DNA of 64,000 bases from Verrucomicrobiota bacterium. GTDB lineage: Bacteria > Verrucomicrobiota > Verrucomicrobiia > Opitutales > Opitutaceae. The stretch covers positions 118,792 through 182,791 of the forward strand of contig JAQGOP010000011.1 of NCBI GenBank assembly GCA_028293545.1, written 5' to 3'. The translations under genes were made by a program, and so were the position numbers. Under the pieces are notes generated by a model. The model was not told the origin of the DNA. It saw only the letters and a list, made by a program, of their open reading frames with translations, and searched no databases. Below, one piece after another: positions 44,648-54,102 of the stretch; positions within the stretch are counted from its first letter, which is position 1; every line of letters starts with the position of its first letter.

Positions 44648-45706
44648 TCAGGCTTCCTGCTTGGCGGTTTTCGCGGCGGACGATTTCCGCCAGCGAACGT
44701 AGGCTGTCACCAGGCGACTTAACAGGCCGCCCTCGCAACCGTTCATCGGCAGCTGGGTGAGTTCGGCTCCGCCAAAACCACTCTTGAAATGATAGCCTCC
44801 CGGATTCGCGACCGGGTCGATTCCGCCGAGATCAAAACCGCGGGCGCCGTGGTTTTTCAGCCACATCATCGTTTGCCACTGGAGAAAATACGCGGCCTTC
44901 AGCTCGCGCGCCTTCTCGTCGGTGGCTCCGAGCAGGTAAATGGACGAGTTCCCCATCTGCGAACACACCAGCGCTGCGACCGCCGCGCCGTCCTTGCGCG
45001 CGAGAAAAACCTGGGGCTTCTCCGCCGTCGGCAACGCGCTTTGCATGCGGCCGAATTCGTCGACGTCGACCGATGTGTCGAACTGCTTCTTTTCCCACAT
45101 CACGCGATAAAGCCGGAGGAATTCCTGGTACGCCGCAGCGGAGTCGCTCACTTCAAAAACCAATTCGTTCTTTTCCGAACGGTTCAGCTGGTTGCGCCAT
45201 TTTTGATCGAGGTTTTTTCTCATGACCTCGGGAGCGTCGATCAGGCTCACCACGATCGTGCGGTAGACGTGCGCATCCGGCACCGGCATCAACCCGACAT
45301 TGGACAGAACCTGGGCAAACTGCGTGCCGCGCTCGTCGCTGGACCACGCATTGGGGACAATCTGCAGGGCATAACCCCGTCGCCCGACATATTCGGCTTT
45401 GAGCCGGCGCACGAATTCGCCCAGCACTGCAGGGTCGCAACCCTGGTTTTTCGGCGAACACAGCGGACCCCAGCGCAGATAGGCGATGCCGGCCGGCAGC
45501 TTCGGGACCCGTGCAATTCTCAGTTGCGCCGCGGCGACCGGGTGACCGTCAAGCTTGCCGACGAAATGACTCAGATTGCGCTCGCCCCAATGCACGGCCC
45601 CGTAGGCCCACGTCTGGTAGATGCTGGCATCGTCAAACTGCGCGACGACGTTCGCCCACGACTGCGGCGTCTGTCCATCGATTTGGATATCAAGTTCTTG
45701 GGCCAA
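44648..45706 (-). CDS. FemAB-like acyltransferase (GNAT fold)
   Basis: 352 residues with two GNAT-like halves: ASIYQTWAYGAVHWGERNLSHFV and KNLDQKWRNQLNRSEKNELVFEVS, then VFLARKDGAAVAALVCSQMGNSSIYLLGATDEKARELKAAYFLQWQTMMWLKNHGARGFDLGGIDPVANPGGYHFKSGFGG. The last segment, with GIxDPxxxxGxxxFKxGFG, matches FemX-type aminoacyltransferases that add an amino acid from charged tRNA. In an EPS locus it may add an amino acid to an amino sugar. It is one of three such proteins here. Confidence 0.78.
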   Translation of the reverse strand: MAQELDIQIDGQTPQSWANVVAQFDDASIYQTWAYGAVHWGERNLSHFVGKLDGHPVAAAQLRIARVPKLPAGIAYLRWGPLCSPKNQGCDPAVLGEFVRRLKAEYVGRRGYALQIVPNAWSSDERGTQFAQVLSNVGLMPVPDAHVYRTIVVSLIDAPEVMRKNLDQKWRNQLNRSEKNELVFEVSDSAAAYQEFLRLYRVMWEKKQFDTSVDVDEFGRMQSALPTAEKPQVFLARKDGAAVAALVCSQMGNSSIYLLGATDEKARELKAAYFLQWQTMMWLKNHGARGFDLGGIDPVANPGGYHFKSGFGGAELTQLPMNGCEGGLLSRLVTAYVRWRKSSAAKTAKQEA

Positions 45707-45890
45707 AATTGAAGGTGAAGGTTAGCGTCGCAGCGGGAAAAGTATATCGGCGTAAACTCCACGAACTGAGCTATGAACGCCAAAATACACCATCCTAGAA
45801 ACTGGGCGGCTCCGTAAATTAGAAACACCTCGCACGGCTGAAAGCTTAAATTGCCCGGTCAGTAGCTTCCACCGCGACCCACCCCTGATT

Positions 45891-46553
45891 CTACCTCATT
45901 TCCTTGAGGATCCGCTTCGCTGAGATCGATGCCTGGCGAAGGGTACCGGGTCCGCGCAAAATCAAGGCCTGCACCTCCGCCAAGGGCATCGACCGTGTGA
46001 TCGTGGTGCGCGGGTTGATCCAATCGCTCTCGTTCGCCGTTCCACCGTCACTGGTGTAGACTTTGGCATAACCGGTGGCCCGCAGCCCGCGAAGCACGGT
46101 GCGATCGTATGAACCAAAAGGACACGCCGCTTGGTCGACGCTTTTCCCGCAGATTTTCTCCAACGCGGTCCGGCTTGCGGCGAGCTCGACCTGCAGCTGC
46201 TGGGGATTGAGGCCCCGCCACGGCTGATGAATGGCGCCATGGCAGCCGATCGTCATCCCTTGCGCCTGCAGTTCGCGCACGCTCGCGGTCCTGAGAAATG
46301 TGGCTTGGTCGAGCAGGCCGGAACAGACGAAAAAGATTCCGCGCAAACCGCGTCGAGCGAAGGCGGGCTGGATGAATTCGAGATCGGACGCATTGCCGTC
46401 ATCGACGGTGAGCCGCACATGCGACTGGCCGACGACGAGGTCGAGGACGGATTCAAAATGGTCGCGCTCGAGCCAGCACTCGCGCTCACCGTCGCTGATC
46501 GTTCGGGTGACCGGGCCGACTCCGTGGAAATTTAAGATCGTTACACGCGACAC
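45891..46553 (-). CDS. polysaccharide deacetylase-like protein (NodB fold)
   Basis: About 220 residues: VTILNFHGVG, LTVDDGNASDLEFIQPAF (metal-binding TxDDG), GIFFVCSGLL, GMTIGCHGAIHQPWRGL (H-x3-H) and AACPFGSYDRTVL. It probably removes acetyl groups from amino sugars. The GTG at 46553 is my preferred start: upstream sequence in the same frame is a dispersed repeat (46651-46678), and the open frame to 46721 translates that repeat. Confidence 0.75.
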   Translation of the reverse strand: MSRVTILNFHGVGPVTRTISDGERECWLERDHFESVLDLVVGQSHVRLTVDDGNASDLEFIQPAFARRGLRGIFFVCSGLLDQATFLRTASVRELQAQGMTIGCHGAIHQPWRGLNPQQLQVELAASRTALEKICGKSVDQAACPFGSYDRTVLRGLRATGYAKVYTSDGGTANESDWINPRTTITRSMPLAEVQALILRGPGTLRQASISAKRILKEMR

Positions 46554-46650
46554 GCGAAACGAACGAAGGACAATCGGCCCACGAGGCAACAGAGAAGAGC
46601 CAGCAGGCTTTGTTAATCGAGAATGGACGCGAATAGACGCGAATCCGGAA

Positions 46651-46678
46651 AGTAGCGCAGGCGGCCCGCCTGCTCCGA
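46651..46678 (+). repeat. GC-rich palindromic dispersed repeat, copy 1 (forward)
   Basis: AGTAGCGCAGGCGGCCCGCC continues with TGCTCCGA. It faces an inverted copy at 46794-46820, giving a pair about 170 bp long. Confidence 0.8.
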
Positions 46679-46793
46679 AGAATAGCGCGGAGCGGACCGC
46701 GTGTGACGAGTAGGACCCCAAGATGCGGTCCGAGGTGTGGTCCGTGGGTCGTCGGGCATTTGCTCGGGCATGCTCGCTACACGCTGCTTTCCT

Positions 46794-46820
46794 GAGCAGG
46801 CGGGCCGGCTGCGCTGCTTT
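46794..46820 (-). repeat. GC-rich palindromic dispersed repeat, copy 2 (reverse)
   Basis: GAGCAGGCGGGCCGGCTGCG then CTGCTT: the reverse-complement orientation of the copy at 46651 with small changes. Confidence 0.75.
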
Positions 46821-46829
46821 GGTCGACGT

Positions 46830-48011
46830 TCACGACGACGCGGTGAGGCAGTCGGCGATGTAGTCGACCTGGCTTTCGTCGAGATTGTGGCCGATCGGCA
46901 GAGTCATTACCGCATCCTTCAAGTGACAGGCTTCGGGAAATTTTTCCCAGCCGAGCGTGTCACCATGATAACCTTTCCACCACGGGAGCGCTGCAATCCC
47001 TTGAGCCTGCAAGCGCGCGACCCACTGGTCGCGATTGCGAACCACGAATGGAAACGAGAGCGGACACACCCCTTCGCCAAGATTCGGGAAAAGCGGCGTG
47101 AGCTCCAGCAGGCGTTCCGTGCGCTTCGCCAGTCGAGTATAGTTCGCCCGCCGCCGTTTGATGATCTCCTGCCACGGCAGAGCGGCAGAAACTTCAAGTA
47201 CCGCTGAGTGAATCCCTCGGTTCGCATCGGTGGCTGGATCGAACGCGTAGTCTGCCGGCATTAGCTCCCGAGCGGCGCCGGGCCCCGGGACCGGCGCCGA
47301 TTTTGACGAACCCCGGCGACTCAGGCGTCGGAGCGCGAGCGCACTCCCGTAAAGCCGACCCGCATCCATCATGCCCATCGCCGTTGTTTTGGCGGAGTTT
47401 CGTACCTCGCGCTTGAGTTGGGAGAATCCTGCCGGCCGCAATTTCGGCAGCGTTGTCGCCTTTGCACTCGGCAATGCGAGCAGTCCGCCATGCGTGAACC
47501 CCAGGGTCTTGGGCAAACTATAGATCGCAGCGTCGCCGATGCGCCCAATGGCGCTCGTTTCTCCCTCGCTGAGCAATGACAGCGCGCAGTCTTCAATCAG
47601 CTGGATTTTCGATTTGTCGCACCACAGCCGAATGCGAGCCATCGACTGCTCCCAGCCAAAATAATGAATCACGTAGACCGCCTTTGTTTTCTCGGTCCGA
47701 CGCGCCATTAGGTCCTCCAAGTCGAGCTGGGCCCTGCTCGTGATCCGATATAAGACTGCCTTGGCGCCGGTGCTTTGAACCGCGTCGATTTCGGTGCCGC
47801 AATTATACGCAGGCATCAGCACTTCGTCGCCGCTCGATATTCCCAATAACTCGCAGGCAAGCGCAATGGCGGTGCGTCCGCGATACGTCCCGGTCACCGC
47901 TCGGCCCGCCAGTTGCGGCCACTCCGTCGGCATTGTGCCGGCGTCGCTTCGCGGACGCATCCAGTTCGCGAGTTTGATCGATGGACCGCCGCAGTAACGT
48001 GCTCTATTCAC
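46830..48011 (-). CDS. DegT/DnrJ/EryC1/StrS-family aminotransferase
   Basis: 393 residues: GRTAIALACELLGISSGDEVLMPAYNCGTEIDAV, AVYVIHYFGWEQSM, LIEDCALSLLSEG and AAIYSLPKTLGFTHGGLLAL, where the Lys in SLPKTLG (about 166) should bind PLP. It lacks the usual SF-x-x-K spelling but keeps the position. It converts a keto-sugar nucleotide to an amino sugar. It overlaps the upstream acyltransferase gene by 8 bases. Confidence 0.82.
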   Translation of the reverse strand: MNRARYCGGPSIKLANWMRPRSDAGTMPTEWPQLAGRAVTGTYRGRTAIALACELLGISSGDEVLMPAYNCGTEIDAVQSTGAKAVLYRITSRAQLDLEDLMARRTEKTKAVYVIHYFGWEQSMARIRLWCDKSKIQLIEDCALSLLSEGETSAIGRIGDAAIYSLPKTLGFTHGGLLALPSAKATTLPKLRPAGFSQLKREVRNSAKTTAMGMMDAGRLYGSALALRRLSRRGSSKSAPVPGPGAARELMPADYAFDPATDANRGIHSAVLEVSAALPWQEIIKRRRANYTRLAKRTERLLELTPLFPNLGEGVCPLSFPFVVRNRDQWVARLQAQGIAALPWWKGYHGDTLGWEKFPEACHLKDAVMTLPIGHNLDESQVDYIADCLTASS

Positions 48012-49305
48012 AGGTGGATCGAATCCAGAAAGTCCAAAGCGATGCTTGCAAGATCGGGAATCGCGGCGCGAGGCGAAGGAAAAGGAGCCGATAATAACCG
48101 AAATTAACTACGCGAGCCGCGCGCCCAAAGAGCCTGCGCCGGATTGAAGGACTCAAGCCGCGTCGAGTCAGCTGCACCGTTTTCGCCGGATATTCGCGTC
48201 CGCCATGGTGAAGTTTGTAAGGATAATGCCCGCGACCTCCTTCGACCGTCCGTACTTTTTCGCCAATGAGGCTCTCGATCATCTTGACCAATCCGAGCGT
48301 TCCCAAACTAAAGCGATCCCACTCCGTGCTACGGACTCGCGCTGGCAGGCGCCAATAAATGGTTTCGCCGAATACAAAACAGTACTGCGAGGAGATGACT
48401 TTGTCGTCCGCAAGGATCCGGTAAAAACGTACCATCCTCTGGCTGGCCAAAGTCTGGATGAGCTCGCGATTGAACGATTTCGAATTCGGCCAATCGCCAA
48501 AGTGCCCCAGTTTACCGTCTCGCCGCCATTGATCCTCATGCTGGACGCAAAATTCTTCAAACACCGCGCCCACTTTTTGGGGATCCGACACGGTGTCGAA
48601 TTCGATGCGATGCATCTTCGAACTCTGCTCCATCATCCGCTTGAAATTGCTGCGCTGTTTCTTGTCCAACGTCTTCAGGTACTCCTCGAATGTGGCCGGA
48701 AGTTCGAAATACGTATTGCAGGCGTTGCCGTGTAATTTCATTTCGCCGACCTGCGGCATATCCTCGGCCTCAGATTTGATGTCATCGATTCCGGAATGAG
48801 CGCCCGAAAGCGGTCCAAACAGCAGGACGTCACAGTTCTCTTTGCCGAGGAAAATTCTGACCGATTCAGCAATGAATGGCCGTATGAATTCAGCGGGAAC
48901 CGCCAGGTTGCAGAGCGAAAGACTGTGATCGCAGCCCACCAGCTTTGCGGTCCTCAACCAGATCGGCCCCAGCCAACGCCGTTCCGTAAAAAAAGGTATT
49001 ACCCCTACGAGATCGTCTTTTTCGTAGCCGAGCAGAATGTGTAAATGACGCCCGTTGCCATAGAATTTCCACCACGTTGCAGACCATTCGAAAGTCTGGT
49101 AAACATCTGCCTTTGAGGAGGCTACTACATCATTCCACTCCTTTCGAAATGGTTCAGCCCCCTCGAACGAATGGAGAACTTTGAAAGAAATTGTTGATGG
49201 TAAAGATGATTGGTCATGCTCAGTCGAGATTGCCAGGGGTAACAGCCGAGTCATTCGGCCAAATTGGGTGCGCGAAATTGAAAGTCGCTTTAAATGGTAG
49301 GGCAT
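48004..49305 (-). CDS. CelD/BcsL-type acyltransferase (GNAT fold)
   Basis: About 433 residues: FRKEWNDVVASSKADVYQTFEWSATWWKFYGNGRHLHILLGYE, KLVGCDHSLSLCNLAVP and the core TLDKKQRSNFKRMMEQSSKMHRIEF...VRFYRILADDKVISSQYCFVFGETIYWRLPARV. This family acts in cellulose and EPS clusters and is related to FemAB. The substrate is unknown. ATG 49305 is used; a GTG at 49326 and an ATG at 49254 are alternatives. Confidence 0.75.
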   Translation of the reverse strand: MPYHLKRLSISRTQFGRMTRLLPLAISTEHDQSSLPSTISFKVLHSFEGAEPFRKEWNDVVASSKADVYQTFEWSATWWKFYGNGRHLHILLGYEKDDLVGVIPFFTERRWLGPIWLRTAKLVGCDHSLSLCNLAVPAEFIRPFIAESVRIFLGKENCDVLLFGPLSGAHSGIDDIKSEAEDMPQVGEMKLHGNACNTYFELPATFEEYLKTLDKKQRSNFKRMMEQSSKMHRIEFDTVSDPQKVGAVFEEFCVQHEDQWRRDGKLGHFGDWPNSKSFNRELIQTLASQRMVRFYRILADDKVISSQYCFVFGETIYWRLPARVRSTEWDRFSLGTLGLVKMIESLIGEKVRTVEGGRGHYPYKLHHGGREYPAKTVQLTRRGLSPSIRRRLFGRAARVVNFGYYRLLFLRLAPRFPILQASLWTFWIRSTCE

Positions 49306-49355
49306 GGGTAACCCTACGAACGGCACTCACGTTACCCATTTACTAACAACTACTT

Positions 49356-50225
49356 TTATTTCGCAAACGTGTTGCGAAGGCGGGCCATTTGTTCGTTTCG
49401 CACAAATTTAGCAAGGTCGGTGGGAATCAGGCGATGGCGCCGTCCCAAGGACGCGCTGCAGAAGCCCAGCCACCAGGATAAAGACCCTAGTAAGAACGGC
49501 GGCTCGCGAAATCGCCCCGCGCATTTCACGAGCTCGAATAGGGGGTGATACCCTAGGGCGTAGTCACGCACCCCCATCTGCCATTTGCGGCGGAAAATTC
49601 CGCCCTCGGCCACGTTTCGTGGCTTCAGGTGATCGACGATCAAGTGCGTGAGCAAACGCGTCTCGTAACCGAGCATGCGGGCTCGCGCGCAGGTGAGGGC
49701 GTCCCAGCCGCCTTCGGGAATGGCAAACAGGCCGCCCAAACGCTCGAAACACTCGCGGCGAAAAAACTGCAACGCCCCCGGCACGTCCTGGCGATTTCGG
49801 GGCAGGCGATCTTTTGGCAGGCCCACGTCAATCGCCACGCCTCCGGCCAATCCCAGGCGTGGCGACGCTTCGAACGCCGCCATGACCTGTTCAAAATAAT
49901 CCGCTTGGAAGCGGACATCGGAATCGAGCAAGCCGATGTAGGCGTAATCCTTCACCGTCAGCGTGCGGACGCCCGCCTCCGTCGCATGCACGACCGCGGC
50001 GAAATTCCGGCCAGCCCGCGGTGGCAATGCCAGCAGCGTGATCCACGGGTGCGCCTTGGCGGCGGCTTCAACGATTTCGTTGGTGCGATCCGTCGAGCCG
50101 TCGCTCACCACGACCCACTGCGCCGGGCGGATCGTCTGCGCGATGACCGAGGCGATGGTTTCGACGATCAGCTTTTCCTCGTTCTTTGCCGGCGTGATCA
50201 GGACGTACTGACGAGAGGGCAACAT
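49356..50225 (-). CDS. family 2 glycosyltransferase
   Basis: 289 residues: YVLITPAKNEEKLIVETIASVIAQTIRPAQWVVVSDGSTDRTNEIVE, YAYIGLLDSDVRFQADYFEQV (DSD donor site), then GALQFFRRECFERLGGLFAIPEGGWDALTCARARMLGYETRL. Predicted inverting transferase of the repeat-unit pathway. It lies 54 bp after the Alg13-like gene in the direction of transcription. Confidence 0.85.
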   Translation of the reverse strand: MLPSRQYVLITPAKNEEKLIVETIASVIAQTIRPAQWVVVSDGSTDRTNEIVEAAAKAHPWITLLALPPRAGRNFAAVVHATEAGVRTLTVKDYAYIGLLDSDVRFQADYFEQVMAAFEASPRLGLAGGVAIDVGLPKDRLPRNRQDVPGALQFFRRECFERLGGLFAIPEGGWDALTCARARMLGYETRLLTHLIVDHLKPRNVAEGGIFRRKWQMGVRDYALGYHPLFELVKCAGRFREPPFLLGSLSWWLGFCSASLGRRHRLIPTDLAKFVRNEQMARLRNTFAK

Positions 50226-50279
50226 AGGAATACCGGGAGAAAAATTAAGGTCAGCAAGAAGCAGGATCGCTGTGGCGGA

Positions 50280-50759
50280 TCAACGTTGGGCGATGAAATC
50301 GCGCAGCGCGTTGGTCAGCTCCGGGCTCGCAAAGGCGGATATTTTTTCCTTCGGCTTCAGGTCATCGATGCGATCAAGCGTGGCCCGGAGTTCGTGCTCA
50401 TCCAGCGCGACATTCAACCAGCCCTTTTTCGAAAGATGCTCGACGGTCGCCAGCTGGTGCTCGTTGCGATGCTCCCGCAGGGAAGCGCGTCGCGGCATGA
50501 CGAGGATGGGTTTTTCGTGACGCAGCGCGGAAAGGATGTTTCCCATGCCGGCGTGCGAAATAACAACGGTCGCCGACTCCAGGCGCTGCGAAAATTCCGC
50601 GGGCTCCAGGAACGGTTTGAAGTCGATCGTCGAGGGTTTCCACGCGGTTTTCCCGATCTGGGCGAAAACGTCCGTGCGTTTGTTGTCCGCGGCCCATTCG
50701 TCCACGACTCGCACCAGGCGATCAAAGGGCAGGTCACTGCCAACGGTCACGAAGATCAT
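50280..50759 (-). CDS. Alg13/EpsE-like glycosyltransferase catalytic subunit
   Basis: 159 residues: MIFVTVGSDLPFDRLVRVVDEWA, VVISHAGMGNILSALRHEKPILVMPRRASLREHRNEHQLATVEHLSKKGW, the donor-binding half of a split GT-B enzyme (family 28 C-terminal domain). It pairs with the Alg14-like protein upstream; ATG 50759 overlaps its stop (ATGA). Such pairs add glucuronic acid, galactose or similar residues to lipid-linked EPS intermediates. The longer frame to 50810 is out of place. Confidence 0.88.
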   Translation of the reverse strand: MIFVTVGSDLPFDRLVRVVDEWAADNKRTDVFAQIGKTAWKPSTIDFKPFLEPAEFSQRLESATVVISHAGMGNILSALRHEKPILVMPRRASLREHRNEHQLATVEHLSKKGWLNVALDEHELRATLDRIDDLKPKEKISAFASPELTNALRDFIAQR

Positions 50760-51214
50760 AGCACACTTCCGCGGTAAACGGGTCCATTCTCCTTCGCCAG
50801 GTGCGACCATTGGGTCAGCCAGAGGTCGACGTGGCGCCCGGCTTTTTCGCCGGACATTGAAAGGGTTTCGGCGTTGGCCACGCTATCGAGCCAGACGGTC
50901 CGCGCGCCGAACACCTTCGCCAGGCGCACCATGAAATAACCCGGCGCGGCGCCCGTCGTGATCACGACGTCGGGACGGACCATGAGCAAAATCCAAAATG
51001 CACCGAGCATCGAGCGCACGAGCGCGAGCTTGTTCCAGCGATTGCTGTCGGGGATCAGGCGAAATTTGGCGTCACCGACATCGCGCCGGTTGCCGGGATT
51101 GACCGTCACAAACGTCACGTCCGAATCGACAAATGCCGGGCGCAACCTCAGGAGCTGAACCCAATGTCCGCCGCCGGAGGAAACCGCGATGACCTTTGGC
51201 TTACGTGCGCTCAT
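50756..51214 (-). CDS. Alg14/EpsD-like membrane-anchoring glycosyltransferase subunit
   Basis: 152 residues: KVIAVSSGGGHWVQLLRLRPAF, RSMLGAFWILLMVRPDVVITTGAAPGYFMVRLAKVFGARTVWLDSVANAETLSMSGEKAGRHVDLWLTQW. This is the acceptor-binding half of the split transferase and recruits the catalytic half to the membrane. It is translationally coupled to the Alg13-like gene. A repeat pair (51215-51387) begins right at its ATG. Confidence 0.88.
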   Translation of the reverse strand: MSARKPKVIAVSSGGGHWVQLLRLRPAFVDSDVTFVTVNPGNRRDVGDAKFRLIPDSNRWNKLALVRSMLGAFWILLMVRPDVVITTGAAPGYFMVRLAKVFGARTVWLDSVANAETLSMSGEKAGRHVDLWLTQWSHLAKENGPVYRGSVL

Positions 51215-51241
51215 GAAGCGCAGGCGGCCCGCCTGCTCCGG
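51215..51241 (+). repeat. GC-rich palindromic dispersed repeat, copy 3 (forward)
   Basis: AAGCGCAGGCGGCCCGCCTG continues with CTCCGGA; paired with an inverted copy at 51358-51387. Confidence 0.8.
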
Positions 51242-51357
51242 AACATTCGAATAGAGTATGGCGAGTTGCGAACATGCCGGGGCGAATGCCAGGAAGCATC
51301 GAGCTTGGATTCCGTCGGTAGCCCAAACCGCGAACTGTGAGCTTCGAACTCCGATTT

Positions 51358-51387
51358 CCGGAGCAGGCGGGCCGCCTGCGCTACTTT
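51358..51387 (-). repeat. GC-rich palindromic dispersed repeat, copy 4 (reverse)
   Basis: CCGGAGCAGGCGGGCCGCCT continues with GCGCTACTTT; it closes a 173-bp inverted pair that begins at 51215. The interior between the arms is unlike that of the other pairs and no gene is seen in it. Confidence 0.8.
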
Positions 51388-51406
51388 AATCACCGCTGCC
51401 ATTTGC

Positions 51407-52849
51407 TTAGCTCGCACCTTTGCGAAACAGCACGGCGGGGATCGTCTTGGCCAGGATCTTGACGTCGAGCCACAGCGACCAGTTGTCGATATAAAGCTGA
51501 TCGAGTTCCATCCATTGCTTGAATGAGATCTCGTTGCGTCCGCTGATCTGCCAAAGGCACGTGATGCCGGGTTTGATCGAGAGCCGCTTGCGGTAAAGCC
51601 AGTCGTAGCGATTGACCTCGTCGAGCAACGGCGGACGCGGCCCCACGAGGCTCATGTGCCCGGTGAAGACGTTTACCAACTGCGGGAGCTCGTCGATGCT
51701 CGTCTTGCGGATGAAATGACCGAGGGGCGTGATGCGCGGATCGTTCTTAATCTTGAAAACGGGACCATCCATTTCGTTCAAGTGCGCGAGTTCCTGGCGA
51801 CGCTTCTCGGCGTCGATGTACATCGAACGAAACTTGTAGAGCTTGAAGCTGCGCTTGTTCATCCCGACGCGGGGCTGGACGAAAAGCACCGGGCCCGGGC
51901 TCGTGAATTTGATCGCGAGCGCCACGACGATGAGCAGCGGGCTGAGCAGCACCAGCAGGATCGAGGCGATGACGACATCCATGATCCGCTTCCCGAAGAG
52001 CTGGAGCAGCATCTGCTCGCGGAAAAAGGTGACCACGGAATGTCCTTCAAACTGCTCGAGATGGCAGCGCGCGAGGGTCTTGGCCGTGGCGTCGTCGGGG
52101 AAGAGCCGCACGACGATGCCGAGTTCCTGCGCCATGCGGACCACTTCGCTGACGGTTGAGAAGTGATTGAGGATCGGCAGGCAGATCATGACCTCATCGA
52201 CAGGGCCCTGCTCGAGGATCGGCTTGAGGTCACTGAACTCGCCAATGATTCGATCGCTGTCGAGGGGGATCAACTCGGCGGCCTCGGCGAGCGGCAGCTC
52301 CGAAACAAAGCCCGCGATTTTGTAGCCGAGGACCGGCGTCGCGTCGATCTTGTGCGCCAGTTGGACCGCATCCTGGTTATAGCCGAGGATGAGAAGGTGC
52401 CGGTAGTTATATCCCGAGCGCCGCACCTGCATCAGGAACGAGCGCAGGACCAGGCGGCTCATCATTCCCAGCACGCAGGTCGTTACCCAGAAGGTGAGGA
52501 TGAGCTCGTTGTTGAACCGCTTGAAAGTGAAGACGGTCGCCACGACCATCAGGAACGCGGCCGCCGCCGAGTTGGCTTTGAAGACGTCGAACAGCTGCGA
52601 GCGCAGGGTCTTCAGCCGATTCGTTTCGTAGTGGACGATGGCGTCGAAGATCCAGATCCACGAAACGCCGAGAAGAATCACCCCGAACGCGTGGTGCGCC
52701 TCGTAATAATTCTGCAGCAGGTAAGGCAGAGAACCTGTTCCGCGCTGGCGCCCAAACCAATCCAAGAGAATGAGGAAGGTCGCGAGTAGGACCGTTTGGT
52801 CGAACACGCGCAGGGCGTAGATGAACAGTTTGTGGCGAAGTCTAATCAT
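51407..52849 (-). CDS. polyprenyl-phosphate sugar-1-phosphate transferase (WcaJ/WbaP type)
   Basis: 480 residues. Four N-terminal membrane helices ([25 protein letters not shown] and on) are followed by a nucleotide-binding-like domain ([22 protein letters not shown]). The catalytic C-terminal domain is [109 protein letters not shown] and [17 protein letters not shown]. It starts synthesis by putting the first sugar phosphate on undecaprenyl phosphate. A second, short-form enzyme is at 60834. Confidence 0.9.
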   Translation of the reverse strand: MIRLRHKLFIYALRVFDQTVLLATFLILLDWFGRQRGTGSLPYLLQNYYEAHHAFGVILLGVSWIWIFDAIVHYETNRLKTLRSQLFDVFKANSAAAAFLMVVATVFTFKRFNNELILTFWVTTCVLGMMSRLVLRSFLMQVRRSGYNYRHLLILGYNQDAVQLAHKIDATPVLGYKIAGFVSELPLAEAAELIPLDSDRIIGEFSDLKPILEQGPVDEVMICLPILNHFSTVSEVVRMAQELGIVVRLFPDDATAKTLARCHLEQFEGHSVVTFFREQMLLQLFGKRIMDVVIASILLVLLSPLLIVVALAIKFTSPGPVLFVQPRVGMNKRSFKLYKFRSMYIDAEKRRQELAHLNEMDGPVFKIKNDPRITPLGHFIRKTSIDELPQLVNVFTGHMSLVGPRPPLLDEVNRYDWLYRKRLSIKPGITCLWQISGRNEISFKQWMELDQLYIDNWSLWLDVKILAKTIPAVLFRKGAS

Positions 52850-52852
52850 GAA

Positions 52853-53890
52853 TCACTGAGAGTTGAGGATTGTCCGCTCTTTCCAGTCGCGGACAAAGGT
52901 TGCGACTTCGCGGGGCAGCGCGTGCCAAAATGAGTCGGCGTAGGTTTTGCGGAGATAGCGCAGCCAGTTTGCGTAATTCTCTTCCGCGCTCGGCACTTCG
53001 CCCTCGCCGCGGGAACGGAGATGCAGGTAATCCGGGTGAACGTTGACCAACGCCATGCCACCGTGGGATACGACCCAGTCGAGCTTCCGCTGCCAGATCG
53101 AATCGTCTTTTTCCTCCAGGAGCATGTAGAGCGTGGAGTCCTGCGGGAGCGTGTACGGAAGTTCGACGTAACCGTCGCGATCCGAGGCAAACGGCGAGGG
53201 CGTCGACGTTGGGTTGGGCTTGGAGCTCTTCCACGTATCAACGATGAACCGGGTCCCTTGGTTCTCGCGGCCATTTTCGTCCAAGGTCGGAACCCAGAAC
53301 GGGAAAATCGTGCCGGTGCCGTCGGGCTGGGGCTCAAATGGATCGGTGTCGAACGATGAAGCATCGTACAACACATTCAGGTCATGCAGCCATGCTTGGT
53401 GGTGGTGCATGAAACCAGACCGGAATCCGACGGCGTTCCATTCGTTGAGGTAGTCGTTGATGCGGAGCGCATGGCGCCGGAACTGGGCCTGGTTCACGTA
53501 GAGTTTTCCATCGTGCTTCAGGTCGTGGACGCCGACTTCAAACCCGTTTTCCGTGAGCCAGTTCCGAAGCTCGGCCGTGACAGTGTACGAGCCTTCTGGG
53601 ATGAAATTAAATGAGGAGCGGAATCCCAGGCTCATCTCCAATTCCGCGAGATGACGGCAGCGGGCGAGGCCCTCGGGTCCCTCGACGTCGTGAGTGAGCA
53701 CGACTGCGAATTTTTTCCCCATCGGCCAGCCCGGCCAGCCCGCTGGAGTTTTCGCCGCGGACTCGTCGATCGGCCAGACATGCTGGTATTTCCGGCGTTT
53801 CCATCGCGCCATCACCCGCCGCAAAGCTGTCCGCATCGGGCGCGGCAGGTACGGTTTCAGGAGGTAATAGTAGAAATGGCGTTTCAGCAT
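52853..53890 (-). CDS. polysaccharide deacetylase-like protein
   Basis: 345 residues: FAVVLTHDVEGPEGLARCRHLAELEMSLGFRSSFNFIPEG, GFEVGVHDLKHDGKLY, YDASSFDTDPFEPQPDGTGTIFPFWV and MALVNVHPDYLH. The THD, HD and FxxxD pattern fits a NodB-type metal site. ATG 53890 (MLKRHFYYYLLKPY) is chosen; the longer frame upstream has no domain. Its stop lies three bases upstream of the sugar-transferase ATG, so the two are tightly linked. Confidence 0.78.
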   Translation of the reverse strand: MLKRHFYYYLLKPYLPRPMRTALRRVMARWKRRKYQHVWPIDESAAKTPAGWPGWPMGKKFAVVLTHDVEGPEGLARCRHLAELEMSLGFRSSFNFIPEGSYTVTAELRNWLTENGFEVGVHDLKHDGKLYVNQAQFRRHALRINDYLNEWNAVGFRSGFMHHHQAWLHDLNVLYDASSFDTDPFEPQPDGTGTIFPFWVPTLDENGRENQGTRFIVDTWKSSKPNPTSTPSPFASDRDGYVELPYTLPQDSTLYMLLEEKDDSIWQRKLDWVVSHGGMALVNVHPDYLHLRSRGEGEVPSAEENYANWLRYLRKTYADSFWHALPREVATFVRDWKERTILNSQ

Positions 53891-54102
53891 GGGGATGCAG
53901 TTTGTCTCGGGGGCGCTGCGAGAAGTCCGGACTACAACAAGCGGGAGTGCTTTGGACCAGACGAAACCGTGCGGAAAGACGCAGCCCAATCACACCCTTT
54001 TCGTCGAGCGGAAGCCCGCCCCGACGACACGAAATCCAAACCCGGCAGATGCGATTTTCCGCTGGGCCCCGAATCTGTGCCCGTGTTCGCCCCACCTCAC
54101 CG

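Noticed and set aside
51211..51417. short frame between the Alg14-like and sugar-transferase genes
   Set aside because: It is made largely of the two arms of a dispersed palindromic repeat and has no protein features.
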